A stretch of DNA of 64,000 nucleotides from positions 1 through 64,000 of IMG/VR virus record IMGVR_UViG_3300022939_000016; one strand, given 5' to 3'. Below the pieces are notes generated by a model that saw nothing but the letters and a program-made list of their open reading frames with translations, had not been told where the DNA came from and made no database searches. Position 1 is the first letter of the stretch, and every line of letters starts with the position of its first letter. The stretch is from a virus. Positions 8,870 through 18,053 of this stretch are shown piece after piece. Made by a program: the position numbers and the translations under genes.

Positions 8870-9738
8870 GTAAGGAAAAAAGAAAGAATTTTGAAGTCAA
8901 GCAAGAAAATGGCGAAACGATAAAAATGTTTGTAGTTTCTCCACCAAGTAGCGTTCTTTCTGGCGCTCAAAGAGTTGCCGCAAAGGTTTGGACGGATTGC
9001 GTTAGGGATAAAATCATGACAAAGCAAGAGTTGAAAAACTTTATGTACGAAAACAATTTATGGGACTCCTCAAAAGATGTTCAGCAAGTTGCTTTAAGTA
9101 ATGAAATTCAGCAGCTAGAAAAAGAATTATATATTGGAAAAAATGGCCAAAAAACAATGAAAACTTCCGAGGCTAAAGAAATTGCAATAAAGATGAGGAT
9201 AGCAAGATCAAAGTTACGAGATCTTATTGCTGAAAAAATGTCACTAGAACAGAACACGGCAGAGGCTATTTCGGAAAACGCCCGTTTTGATTTCATTGTT
9301 TCTAAATGCACTTTTTACGAAGACGGTAAAGCAGTGTACGAAAATCTTGATGATTATAACCAAAATTCAGATTCAGATATTGCCTTTGAAGCCGCTTCTA
9401 ATATGGCCCAATTGATTTATGCTCTTGATAAAGATTTTGAAAAAAATCTTCCTGAGAATAGATTCTTAACAAACAAAGGTCTGGTAAATAACGATTTAGC
9501 ATTGGTTAATAATGAAGGAGAAACTGTTGATACCAATGGGCGAAGGATTAATGAGTACGGTTATTATATTAATAATGATGGTCAAAGAACTGATATCGAT
9601 GGAAACTTATTAGATGAAGATGGGAATTATGTTCCATCTGTAGAATACGTTGACGACGAACAGGTTCCTCAAGAAGAAGTAAAAACCAATACTAAAACAA
9701 AGCGACGAATATCTAAAAAACCACAAAAAACAGTTTAG
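8866..9738 (+). CDS. Tail-assembly-chaperone-position protein B with 21-residue C-terminal repeats
   Basis: A 290-residue protein starting at an ATG coupled to the previous stop (ATGA), with AGGAG upstream. Residues about 30-150 resemble the protein at 7627-8541 (IMTKQELKNFMYENN, coiled coil, ARSKLRDL). Residues about 215-256 hold two copies of a 21-residue unit, the first starting NNEGETVDTNG and the second NNDGQRTDIDG. A basic tail (KTKRRISKKPQK) follows. By position it is a candidate tape-measure chaperone or an assembly factor. The repeat is not something I know from chaperone families. Confidence 0.45.
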   Translation: MSKEKRKNFEVKQENGETIKMFVVSPPSSVLSGAQRVAAKVWTDCVRDKIMTKQELKNFMYENNLWDSSKDVQQVALSNEIQQLEKELYIGKNGQKTMKTSEAKEIAIKMRIARSKLRDLIAEKMSLEQNTAEAISENARFDFIVSKCTFYEDGKAVYENLDDYNQNSDSDIAFEAASNMAQLIYALDKDFEKNLPENRFLTNKGLVNNDLALVNNEGETVDTNGRRINEYGYYINNDGQRTDIDGNLLDEDGNYVPSVEYVDDEQVPQEEVKTNTKTKRRISKKPQKTV

Positions 9739-9764
9739 CTTTATAACGTTCCCGGAGCCTAACA

Positions 9765-12700
9765 TTGTCTAAATTCGTACTAACAGCGCAGTTGCAGCTA
9801 CAAGCTCCAACGAACGTAAAGCAAGTTGTCAGCCAGATCCAAAAGCAATTGTCTGGCGTTTCTGTTAATCTGCAAATGACAGGAAGCCAGAAGGCACAGT
9901 CTCAGCTAAATCAGATAAAAAATTCTTTAGACGATGCTACCAAAAGCTCCTCAAAGCTCGGAAAAACTTTTGGTCAACAGGTAAGAAGATTCTCTGCTTT
10001 AGCAATTGCCACTAGGGCTGTTAGCCTGTTTACAAACACTTTAAGCTCTGCAATTCAAGAATCAATATCTTTTGAAAGAGAGCTTATTAAAATTGCTCAG
10101 GTTACGAACCAGACAATTCAACAACTGTCTTTTTTATCAAAAACAGTTTCTGATCTTTCAACTAATCTTGGAATATCTTCTAGTTCTTTACTTAGTGTTA
10201 GTAGAATTCTTTCTCAGGCTGGTCTTTCAGCTTCAGAAACAAGCATTGCTTTATCTACTCTTGCCAAGACCGAATTGGCCCCAACTTTTGATAATATTAG
10301 CCAAACCGCCGAAGGTGCAATTGCTATATTTAATCAGTTCAAGCAAGGGGCTGCCGCTCTTGAGGAGCAATTAGGTTCTATAAACGCTGTTGCTGGACAG
10401 TTTGCAGTTGAATCTGGAGATTTAATTTCAGTTGTTCGACGAACCGGTGGCGTTTTTCAAGCAGCTGGCGGTGAACTTAATGAGCTAATTGCATTATTCA
10501 CCAGTGTTAGATCCACAACGCGAGAGTCTGCCGAGAGTATTGCGACTGGCTTGCGAACTATTTTCACTAGAATTCAAAGACCAAGAACAATTGAATTCAT
10601 GAAAAAGTTTGGAGTAGAATTAACAGACTTGGAAGGCAAGTTTGTTGGCCCCTACGAGGCCGTTCGACGCTTAAGCTCTGCGCTTTCTGGCCTAGAACAA
10701 GGCGATATAACATTTGTTCAAATTGCAGAAGAGCTTGGCGGCTTTAGACAAATTGGCAAAGTTATCCCCCTCCTGCAACAGTTTAGTGTCGCTCAAGAAG
10801 CCTTAAATGTGGCCCAAAGAGGAAGTGGTTCCTTAGCAAGAGATGCTGCCACGGCGCAGCAATCTTTAGCGGTTCAAATTATTAAAGTCAAAGAACAATT
10901 CTTAGAGCTTATTAGAGGCGTTACTGAAACTCCAACGTTTCAAATTATGGCCCAAAGCGCTTTAACTTTAGCCTCTGCTTTAATTAAGGTTGCTGAATCC
11001 CTTAAGCCAATTCTTCCCATTATTAGTGCTATAGCAGCTGTTAAATTCGCCAAAGGAATGAGTGGTTTTTTGGGTGGATTAGCTGGAAGCTTGAGCGGAG
11101 CAAAGGGTTTTAATGCTGGTGGTAAAGTTCAAGCATTTGCAACTGGCGGCATGGTTCCCGGATCGGGGAATAGAGATACCGTCCCAGCAATGCTTACCCC
11201 CGGCGAGTTTGTTATGCGTAAGAGTAGCGTTCAGAAGATTGGCGCTAAGAATCTAAAGATGATGAATGAGGGTGGAAAAGCAGATCCCTTAATCCAAAAG
11301 GGAACACAGGTTGGCGGTGTTGGTATTTTTGATAGCGACATGATTGGCGCTGGAAGCAAGGGGATTCTTGGGAAACTCAAGTCTTCCGGTAAACAATACG
11401 AAGTGATTCATGGGCCAGCCGGTTCTGGTAAAACAACATTTGCGACAAAACGATTTGGCAGTAACTTTATAAAGTCCGAAGAAGATCTTGATAAATATAG
11501 TAAGTTTGTTGTACTAAGCGGCGCTGGCAAAGTAAAGGCCGGTGGCCTAAGTCCAGATGCTTCTTCTTTGTTTTCTGGTGCTACAAAAATAACAGGATTA
11601 TCACCAAGCCCAGAAACGGTTTTACAAAGAAGAGAACAAAGATTAGCCACAGGCTCCATAGACAAAAGGTCAGAAAAGGCACTTCGTGGCACTCTTAAAG
11701 CGCCAACTACATTTGATCAAGATTTATACAAAGGATTTAATAACGTTGAAATATTAGAAAAATTTGCAGATGGCGGCAAAGCAAAGGATAAGAAAAATAT
11801 TCTTGATGATGGCTTTACGATCAAGCCAAGCACACAAACTCACTTTACGCATTTGGACAGTGGCCAGACAAGCAATTTGCCAAAGGACTTCAGAAAAGTA
11901 TATACCAATATGGGTCTTGATCTTCCCGCTAATTGGAATCTTGACTGGGCTACCAACGTAACAAATCAAAAGGGCGCAATGGGTTCTGCTTTAGAGTCTT
12001 ATATTGCTGATCCTAGTCATAATATTTTTGACACGTTAACACGTCAAGGACGAGGCTCTAAAGCTTATGGCTTTAAAGGCCGATCCAAATCTCAAGCTTT
12101 TTCACTTCTGAGCGACCCTAGTAACCAATCAAAAATTAGAAGTAATTTAGTTGCTGCTATTAGTTCTAGTGAACAATTTGATACTGATCTTGATGTTAAT
12201 AAAACGTTGCCCAACGCCCTAACTACAGCTGTCGCAAAGTCTTTACCCAAAGAAGATGCCGCAGTCTTAAACAGCGGTCTAGAAGAGCAAAGCGCTTACG
12301 CAAAAGAAGGTAAATCTGGCAGAAGGAGATTGAGTAACAGAAGGCGACAGCAGCTTGCGCAAGCTCGATCTTTAGGTGGTGTGATACAAAAGTTTGCTGG
12401 TGGTGGTAAAGCTCAGGAAAAACCAGAGAAAAACTTTGGTAAGATTGGATTTAGATCTACTACTGGTGGCGAATTAACCGCGACATATCTTGGCAAGAAA
12501 GGCAGAACCGGAATGGTCTCAGCTAGATATAATAACGGTCTTTACACCGTTGCTTTATCTAAGGCTACTTCCGGCTATGGCCCCATGTTATACGATGTTG
12601 TCATGGAGCTTGCTACTGCAAATGGTAGCATGTTGACCTCAGACAGAAATCAAGTCAGCAAAGATGCTCAGGGTGTATGGGATTATTATTTTAACAAGAG

Positions 12701-15700
12701 GAATGATGTTACTAAGCATCCGCTAGATCCATCTCAGTGGACCAAGAATCAGTCACTGATTGATCCCAAGCTGTATGGCAAGAAAGAAACGTGGCCTCCT
12801 AAAACAGATCCGGCGTGGGTACTCCAGAGCGGTTACAAAAAATCTCAACGCATAACCACGGATCCAAACAGAGCTATCAATCTTAATGACCCTAAGTATG
12901 CTAATTTTATTAGACAATCTCAGATGTCTTATATGAAGCCTGCTCAGAAAAAACAGTTTGGCGGTATTATACAGAAGTTTAAAGATGGCTCAACAGGTAC
13001 TGGAGTAGCCCCTGCTAGAAACAGGATGGGAATGACTTCAGCACAAGTGGCCGCTGCTGAAGAAAGAAAGCGTTTAAGAGAGAAAGCCAAAGCCGGGGCT
13101 GGAGGAACTTTACAATTAAAGCCGGGTGTTGTCGGTGGGCTGTTTTTACAAAAAGGCTCTGGAGGTCAGAGCGGAATAGATAAGTCTCTTCAGGGCATAG
13201 AATTACCGGGATTTGCAGAAGGTTCTAACAGATTAAAAGCTAGTATATACACCGGCCAACTAAAACCAGAAGCTGGACAGGCCATAAGAAACGAATTAAA
13301 ACCAAACATCACACAAGCCGTGCAAAACGCTGCCTCTTCATCTATGGCAGCTTTGGAAATTAGCCCACTTGATATTGACGAAAAGTCGGCAGCAAAAAAG
13401 GCTGTTAATAAAATTGATTTAACTTCAATAGAAGGTTATATATTTGAGGCGTTCACCTCCGCACTAACTGGATTACAATTATCTGACGCTGGTGCTACGT
13501 TTGACTATGTTAATCCTTCTGGCAGAGCGAGAGAAAGAGTTGGACAATTATTTAGCTCTGGCTTAAGTGGCGAAAGACTTTTAGACGCGAAACGCACACT
13601 TAGTACTGAGAGTGTGCAGTCTGGTAAAAGCTCTATTGCTAACAAGATTGTAGCCGGTATTAAGGGTGGCTTGTTGGGTCCACAAGACTTTCAAAAATTT
13701 GCCACTGGCGGTATAGTTCCCGGAACTGGTAATAGTGATACTGTTCCCGCATCTCTTGGGGTTGGTGATTTTGTAATACGTAAAAGTAGTGTTAATAGCA
13801 TTGGCGCTGGAAATTTGCAAAAAATGGCTGGATATGCTACGGGTGGAAATGTCAGCGAATCTGTTCCCGCGCTTTTGACTCCGGGAGAATTTGTATTCCC
13901 CAAAAAGAAAGCCCAACAAATTGGCTACGGTAAACTTAACCGCATGAACAAGGTGGGTAAGTACGCCAAAGGTGGTGCGGTCCAAAGATTTGCCGGGGGT
14001 GGTAAATCAGGTGGGGGTGGTGGTGGATTCTTGGGGTTTGGAGGTTTGACAGAAGGATTAGTAGGAGTGCAAGTTGCGCTAAACATGTTAACCCCAACTG
14101 TCGATGAGAACAGTGGAACTTTTGAGAAAATGACGGCCAGTGTTTTAAGTTCTTTCGGCTCTTTAGTTAGCACAATAACCTTAACTCAAACGGCGCTTTC
14201 AACTTTTGGTGTCCAATTAAATTCTAAAGCTATAGGCAATTTCCTTAAATCTTTTGGTCACGCTCCTAAGACTATGGGAGAATTTTTGGGTTCTCTTAAA
14301 AAAGGCGTTGGTCGTGGTTCTGCCGGTTTAGGAGATATGATTGGTGGATTTCAAAAAGGCGGTCAGCGAACTAAAGGCGAAAGTTTTGCTGAAAATTTTG
14401 ATTTAAATAAAAGAGGTAGTAGTGTTAGAAGCGAAAGAGCTAAACAATTAGTAGAGATGAGAAAAAGAAATCCTATTGCAAAAGGGGGTTTCTCAAAACA
14501 GTCTGCATTACAAAGAAAAGCATTGCGACCCGTTGGCGGCAAAAGCATTTTAGCACAACTTGGCAAAAAGCTTGGAGCATCAAGAAGTATTGTGGGCAGA
14601 GGCGCTGGTATGGCTTTGCGAGCTGGCAGCTCGGCTGCTGGAGCATTAGGCGGTCTAGGCGGTGGTGCGGTTGGTGCGTTTGGAGCATCCTTAGCTGCTG
14701 CTGCTGGCCCTATTACCGCATTTGTTACCGCTGTAAAAATTGCTGGAGCTGCTATTTCTGGCTTTAGAGATTTAGAAAACAGATTAAAAGACGCAATTAA
14801 AGCCGAAGATACAGCCACTGCACAAAAACTTGCTACAGCCTCTTTAGTTGAACAAAATTGGGGCGGCGCTATCGGCGGTATCGCCTCTGTTCTTGACAAC
14901 TTATCATCTTCAGGATCTCTCGCTACAGATACGCTAGCAGCCATAGGCACTGCTTTTGGCGGTACTTCCTCTGCCGCGATCAAGGCAGACGTTGCGGCTA
15001 GAATATCTAGCGCAAAAACCGCCAAAGCCCTGACAGAGGCTCAGAAAGCTTCAGCTGAAGCAATGAAAGATCTAGAGAACGGTACTATTTCTGCAAGTCA
15101 AGCTCTGGCAAAAGTTCGATCATTTACTCAGCAAGCTGAACAAAATTCTAAGGCGCAAAGAGCTGCTATATCAACCGCCGCCGAAGGCAAGTCTACTGGA
15201 GCTTTGAGCTATGGTCGAGAAGCTATGGCTTATCTTAGCTTTGGTTATGTTGATTCTGCTAGACAAAGAAATGAAAAAATTGATGCTGAAAACGAAAAAA
15301 GAAGTCAAGACAGCATTAACCAAAGAAGGCAAGCAATAGGTATTCAAAGTCAAGCAAGTATGGCTACTGCTAGAAGCATACTTTCTACTGGTGGAAATAT
15401 AGATGAGGTTAAACAAAGACTTGGAGATGCTGGCCCTCAAAAACTTAGAGATGAAGCTATAGAGGTTAGACAAAAGGCAATCAAGGCAACCAAGGAAGGC
15501 GACACAGAAACAGCAAAGCTGCTTGAAGAAGAAGCGAAAATGCTTTCTGATGAAGCTAGAGCTTTAGAAAAATCTCTCATCAATCTAGCCAAAGAGGTCG
15601 AAAAGCAACAAAAATATTTTGCAGCTATGAACCTTGGGCTAAATTCTGCAACTGGCGCTGCTGGAGCTTTTAGTAACGCTATGTCTAATTACGCTGCCGC

Positions 15701-18053
15701 TCAAGAGGCTGGCAATGTTTCTGTCATGAGAAGCTTTGCTACTCTTCAAGCCGGTGTGACATCAGCTGCTGCCGGTATGGACCCAGCGGTTTTTCAAAAG
15801 GCAGCCTCAGAAGGCGCGAAAGCGTTACGAGAATTTGGAGCAACGAAAGAGGCTGATAAATTTGAAGCCAACTTAAATGCAATAAATAAAGCGCAAGCAA
15901 ATGCAGAAGCTGGTTTAAATTCCTTTAGGAATCAACTAAAAGACAGATCTGATAGCGGCCTTGGTTTAAAAAATGATGAACAAAAATTTGAAGGTTTATT
16001 TGATACAATAGTCAAGGGTTCTGGGATTGGCAAAGAGATGGAAGATCAACTCCGAGACATGCTTGGAGGAATGGACATTGATTATAGCAAGATTGCAAAG
16101 GGTGATTTTAGTCAAATCGAAGAAGTATTCAAACAGCTTGGAGATGAAACGTTACAGCAAGCTAAAGCTGTCATGGAAGCAGAGCAACTGTACCAAGAAA
16201 CTATTCGCGATGCAGCGCAAAAAAGAGCAGCCGCTGAAAACGATTTCATTTCAGCTTCAAGACAGAGACAAGATTACCAAAAAGAATCTAGAGAAATTAT
16301 AGCTTCAGCTGGGGGTCCAGCTTTTACTGCGCAGCAACAAAGGGAGATGGTTGTTGACCGTTATAATACTGGTAATAAATTTTCTAATCGTGACAATCTT
16401 GGTGGTGCTACCGCTAAAGACATTGTTGCCCAACAAAACGCCCTTAAGCAGCGTCAGGCTGAAATACAAAATGTTAGACTTCAAGCAGCACAAGGCGATG
16501 CCAACGCTGAAGCAAAACTTTCTGGAGAAAGAGGTGTTTCATTATCCAATGAAGAATCTCAAATCAATCAACAAAATCAAGAGCTATATAACTCAACCAA
16601 GCAGCTTATTGACATAAAAAGACAAGAAGTTAAAATTATTCAAGAAAAAAATAGACTTGAAAAACAATCAATGGAGTCTTTGCTTGCTGGTGATATAGAT
16701 AGCTTTTTTGATGCCCAAGCGTCCCAAGGAGCCATTGACGCTCTCGCTGGCGGTGGCAACGTCGCTGACTTTGATGCAGACACTTTATATAGTGCGTTTG
16801 AGGAGTTAAAAAGACAAGCAGCTGCTGGAGTTACGGAAGTTAATGGTCAGCAACTGCAAGGGCCGGGAGGTTTACTTGAACGAGCAGCTGCCGCAACCGC
16901 CGAAGCTCGCGGTCTTGATCCAGCACAAGCGGCTCTCGTTGCTCAAAAAGCAGCTGGACAAACACCCGCAGAGCAAGCGGCAAATAATGAAATACAACAA
17001 TTAGCTGCAACTTTGCCTGCGTTTGGCGATATGGCTATGAATTCTTCTCGGGTGCAAATGGCCGCAGCCGAAGCTCAAAGACAAGCGGCTGAGATTCAAA
17101 AAGAAGCCGCTGTTAAAAGATCTCAAGAAAACGCAGAAAGAACATTGCCAAAGCCAGACCAGCAACAGCCTCCACAGCAACAGCCCCCAGCAAGACCTTC
17201 TACGCCTCCACCGGGAGCTTCACCTCCCCCCGCCCCCATTCCTCCCTCTGCGTCTGTTTCTGCGCCGCCGCCACCTTCTGGTTCTAGCTCTTCTGTGGGT
17301 TCTACTCCTCCTGCACCCCCGTCTTCTACTGCTGACATCGCCGCAGCCGCCGCAGCTGCCGCTAGTCAGATACCTTCTTCAGTTAATGCAAATCAAACGC
17401 CACCAACTCAAGACCCGCAAACTATTGGTCAAGCCATCGCGCAAGCTTTTAGTAACAATGCTCGTGATTTTGCTTCATTTGCAACTGCCGGATATGTTAG
17501 ACCTAGCCAAGAAAATGAATCGCAGGGCGTGGGCATTCGCCAACTTGCCAACCTTAATCCAGCTATGGCTCTTGGTAATATGGCGGCTTCTAATCTTGGT
17601 TTAGACACTCAAGCCTTAACTTCGTTTACTAGCAATCAATTAGAATCTGTCTCTAATTTTGGCGCAGCCGTTAAGCAGTTTGAGTATATTGTTAAAGCTA
17701 TAAATACAACAAACGGCTCAAATAATACTTCTGTTAACAATGGCTCCACTCAAGCTCCAGCTAGCAACAATAATTCTGCTATTGGGTTCGATACTTCTTC
17801 TATGAATCAGTTTACTTCAGCCTTAAGTAAGTTTAACGACACAATACTACAAAGTATAAGCACTCTACAACAAACTAAATTTACTGTTAAGCTAGAACCA
17901 ACTAATATTAACATTAATTTAACTGGAACTTCATTCCTGCAAGCTCTTACTGGCGACCTAAAGTCTAGCTTGTTAAAGATAGTTAGTGAAAAAATAAGAA
18001 ACCTCAAGGTAGACAGCGCCGGAAGAGTAATAGAAAGTAATAGTAATTTGTAA
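9765..18053 (+). CDS. Tail tape measure protein with embedded enzyme-like modules
   Basis: A 2,762-residue protein starting at a TTG preceded by GGAG with 7-base spacing. Residues about 85-345 match the TP901-type tape-measure core. Three tape-measure motifs of the form GGMVPGSGNRDTVPA with TPGEFVMRKSS lie near residues 461, 1315 and 1360. Hydrophobic Ala/Gly-rich segments lie at about 1615-1665, long coiled coils follow, and a Pro-rich linker spans about 2465-2510. Between residues 540 and 1300 are modules unlike a coiled-coil ruler: a P-loop (GPAGSGKTT from 550), a GNAT-like stretch (GYGPMLYDVV at 937) and a PD-(D/E)XK-like pattern (E1228, D1247, D1274-A-K1276). They are separated by a recurring KFAxGGK spacer. 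At about 0.15 nm per helical residue the upper limit for tail length is near 0.4 micrometres, less if the modules are globular. Confidence 0.92.
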   Translation: MSKFVLTAQLQLQAPTNVKQVVSQIQKQLSGVSVNLQMTGSQKAQSQLNQIKNSLDDATKSSSKLGKTFGQQVRRFSALAIATRAVSLFTNTLSSAIQESISFERELIKIAQVTNQTIQQLSFLSKTVSDLSTNLGISSSSLLSVSRILSQAGLSASETSIALSTLAKTELAPTFDNISQTAEGAIAIFNQFKQGAAALEEQLGSINAVAGQFAVESGDLISVVRRTGGVFQAAGGELNELIALFTSVRSTTRESAESIATGLRTIFTRIQRPRTIEFMKKFGVELTDLEGKFVGPYEAVRRLSSALSGLEQGDITFVQIAEELGGFRQIGKVIPLLQQFSVAQEALNVAQRGSGSLARDAATAQQSLAVQIIKVKEQFLELIRGVTETPTFQIMAQSALTLASALIKVAESLKPILPIISAIAAVKFAKGMSGFLGGLAGSLSGAKGFNAGGKVQAFATGGMVPGSGNRDTVPAMLTPGEFVMRKSSVQKIGAKNLKMMNEGGKADPLIQKGTQVGGVGIFDSDMIGAGSKGILGKLKSSGKQYEVIHGPAGSGKTTFATKRFGSNFIKSEEDLDKYSKFVVLSGAGKVKAGGLSPDASSLFSGATKITGLSPSPETVLQRREQRLATGSIDKRSEKALRGTLKAPTTFDQDLYKGFNNVEILEKFADGGKAKDKKNILDDGFTIKPSTQTHFTHLDSGQTSNLPKDFRKVYTNMGLDLPANWNLDWATNVTNQKGAMGSALESYIADPSHNIFDTLTRQGRGSKAYGFKGRSKSQAFSLLSDPSNQSKIRSNLVAAISSSEQFDTDLDVNKTLPNALTTAVAKSLPKEDAAVLNSGLEEQSAYAKEGKSGRRRLSNRRRQQLAQARSLGGVIQKFAGGGKAQEKPEKNFGKIGFRSTTGGELTATYLGKKGRTGMVSARYNNGLYTVALSKATSGYGPMLYDVVMELATANGSMLTSDRNQVSKDAQGVWDYYFNKRNDVTKHPLDPSQWTKNQSLIDPKLYGKKETWPPKTDPAWVLQSGYKKSQRITTDPNRAINLNDPKYANFIRQSQMSYMKPAQKKQFGGIIQKFKDGSTGTGVAPARNRMGMTSAQVAAAEERKRLREKAKAGAGGTLQLKPGVVGGLFLQKGSGGQSGIDKSLQGIELPGFAEGSNRLKASIYTGQLKPEAGQAIRNELKPNITQAVQNAASSSMAALEISPLDIDEKSAAKKAVNKIDLTSIEGYIFEAFTSALTGLQLSDAGATFDYVNPSGRARERVGQLFSSGLSGERLLDAKRTLSTESVQSGKSSIANKIVAGIKGGLLGPQDFQKFATGGIVPGTGNSDTVPASLGVGDFVIRKSSVNSIGAGNLQKMAGYATGGNVSESVPALLTPGEFVFPKKKAQQIGYGKLNRMNKVGKYAKGGAVQRFAGGGKSGGGGGGFLGFGGLTEGLVGVQVALNMLTPTVDENSGTFEKMTASVLSSFGSLVSTITLTQTALSTFGVQLNSKAIGNFLKSFGHAPKTMGEFLGSLKKGVGRGSAGLGDMIGGFQKGGQRTKGESFAENFDLNKRGSSVRSERAKQLVEMRKRNPIAKGGFSKQSALQRKALRPVGGKSILAQLGKKLGASRSIVGRGAGMALRAGSSAAGALGGLGGGAVGAFGASLAAAAGPITAFVTAVKIAGAAISGFRDLENRLKDAIKAEDTATAQKLATASLVEQNWGGAIGGIASVLDNLSSSGSLATDTLAAIGTAFGGTSSAAIKADVAARISSAKTAKALTEAQKASAEAMKDLENGTISASQALAKVRSFTQQAEQNSKAQRAAISTAAEGKSTGALSYGREAMAYLSFGYVDSARQRNEKIDAENEKRSQDSINQRRQAIGIQSQASMATARSILSTGGNIDEVKQRLGDAGPQKLRDEAIEVRQKAIKATKEGDTETAKLLEEEAKMLSDEARALEKSLINLAKEVEKQQKYFAAMNLGLNSATGAAGAFSNAMSNYAAAQEAGNVSVMRSFATLQAGVTSAAAGMDPAVFQKAASEGAKALREFGATKEADKFEANLNAINKAQANAEAGLNSFRNQLKDRSDSGLGLKNDEQKFEGLFDTIVKGSGIGKEMEDQLRDMLGGMDIDYSKIAKGDFSQIEEVFKQLGDETLQQAKAVMEAEQLYQETIRDAAQKRAAAENDFISASRQRQDYQKESREIIASAGGPAFTAQQQREMVVDRYNTGNKFSNRDNLGGATAKDIVAQQNALKQRQAEIQNVRLQAAQGDANAEAKLSGERGVSLSNEESQINQQNQELYNSTKQLIDIKRQEVKIIQEKNRLEKQSMESLLAGDIDSFFDAQASQGAIDALAGGGNVADFDADTLYSAFEELKRQAAAGVTEVNGQQLQGPGGLLERAAAATAEARGLDPAQAALVAQKAAGQTPAEQAANNEIQQLAATLPAFGDMAMNSSRVQMAAAEAQRQAAEIQKEAAVKRSQENAERTLPKPDQQQPPQQQPPARPSTPPPGASPPPAPIPPSASVSAPPPPSGSSSSVGSTPPAPPSSTADIAAAAAAAASQIPSSVNANQTPPTQDPQTIGQAIAQAFSNNARDFASFATAGYVRPSQENESQGVGIRQLANLNPAMALGNMAASNLGLDTQALTSFTSNQLESVSNFGAAVKQFEYIVKAINTTNGSNNTSVNNGSTQAPASNNNSAIGFDTSSMNQFTSALSKFNDTILQSISTLQQTKFTVKLEPTNININLTGTSFLQALTGDLKSSLLKIVSEKIRNLKVDSAGRVIESNSNL

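Noticed and set aside
13581-15025. Several - strand ORFs opposite the tape measure
   Set aside because: They are low-complexity Ala/Pro/Leu translations opposite Gly/Ala-rich coding sequence without ribosome-binding sites.
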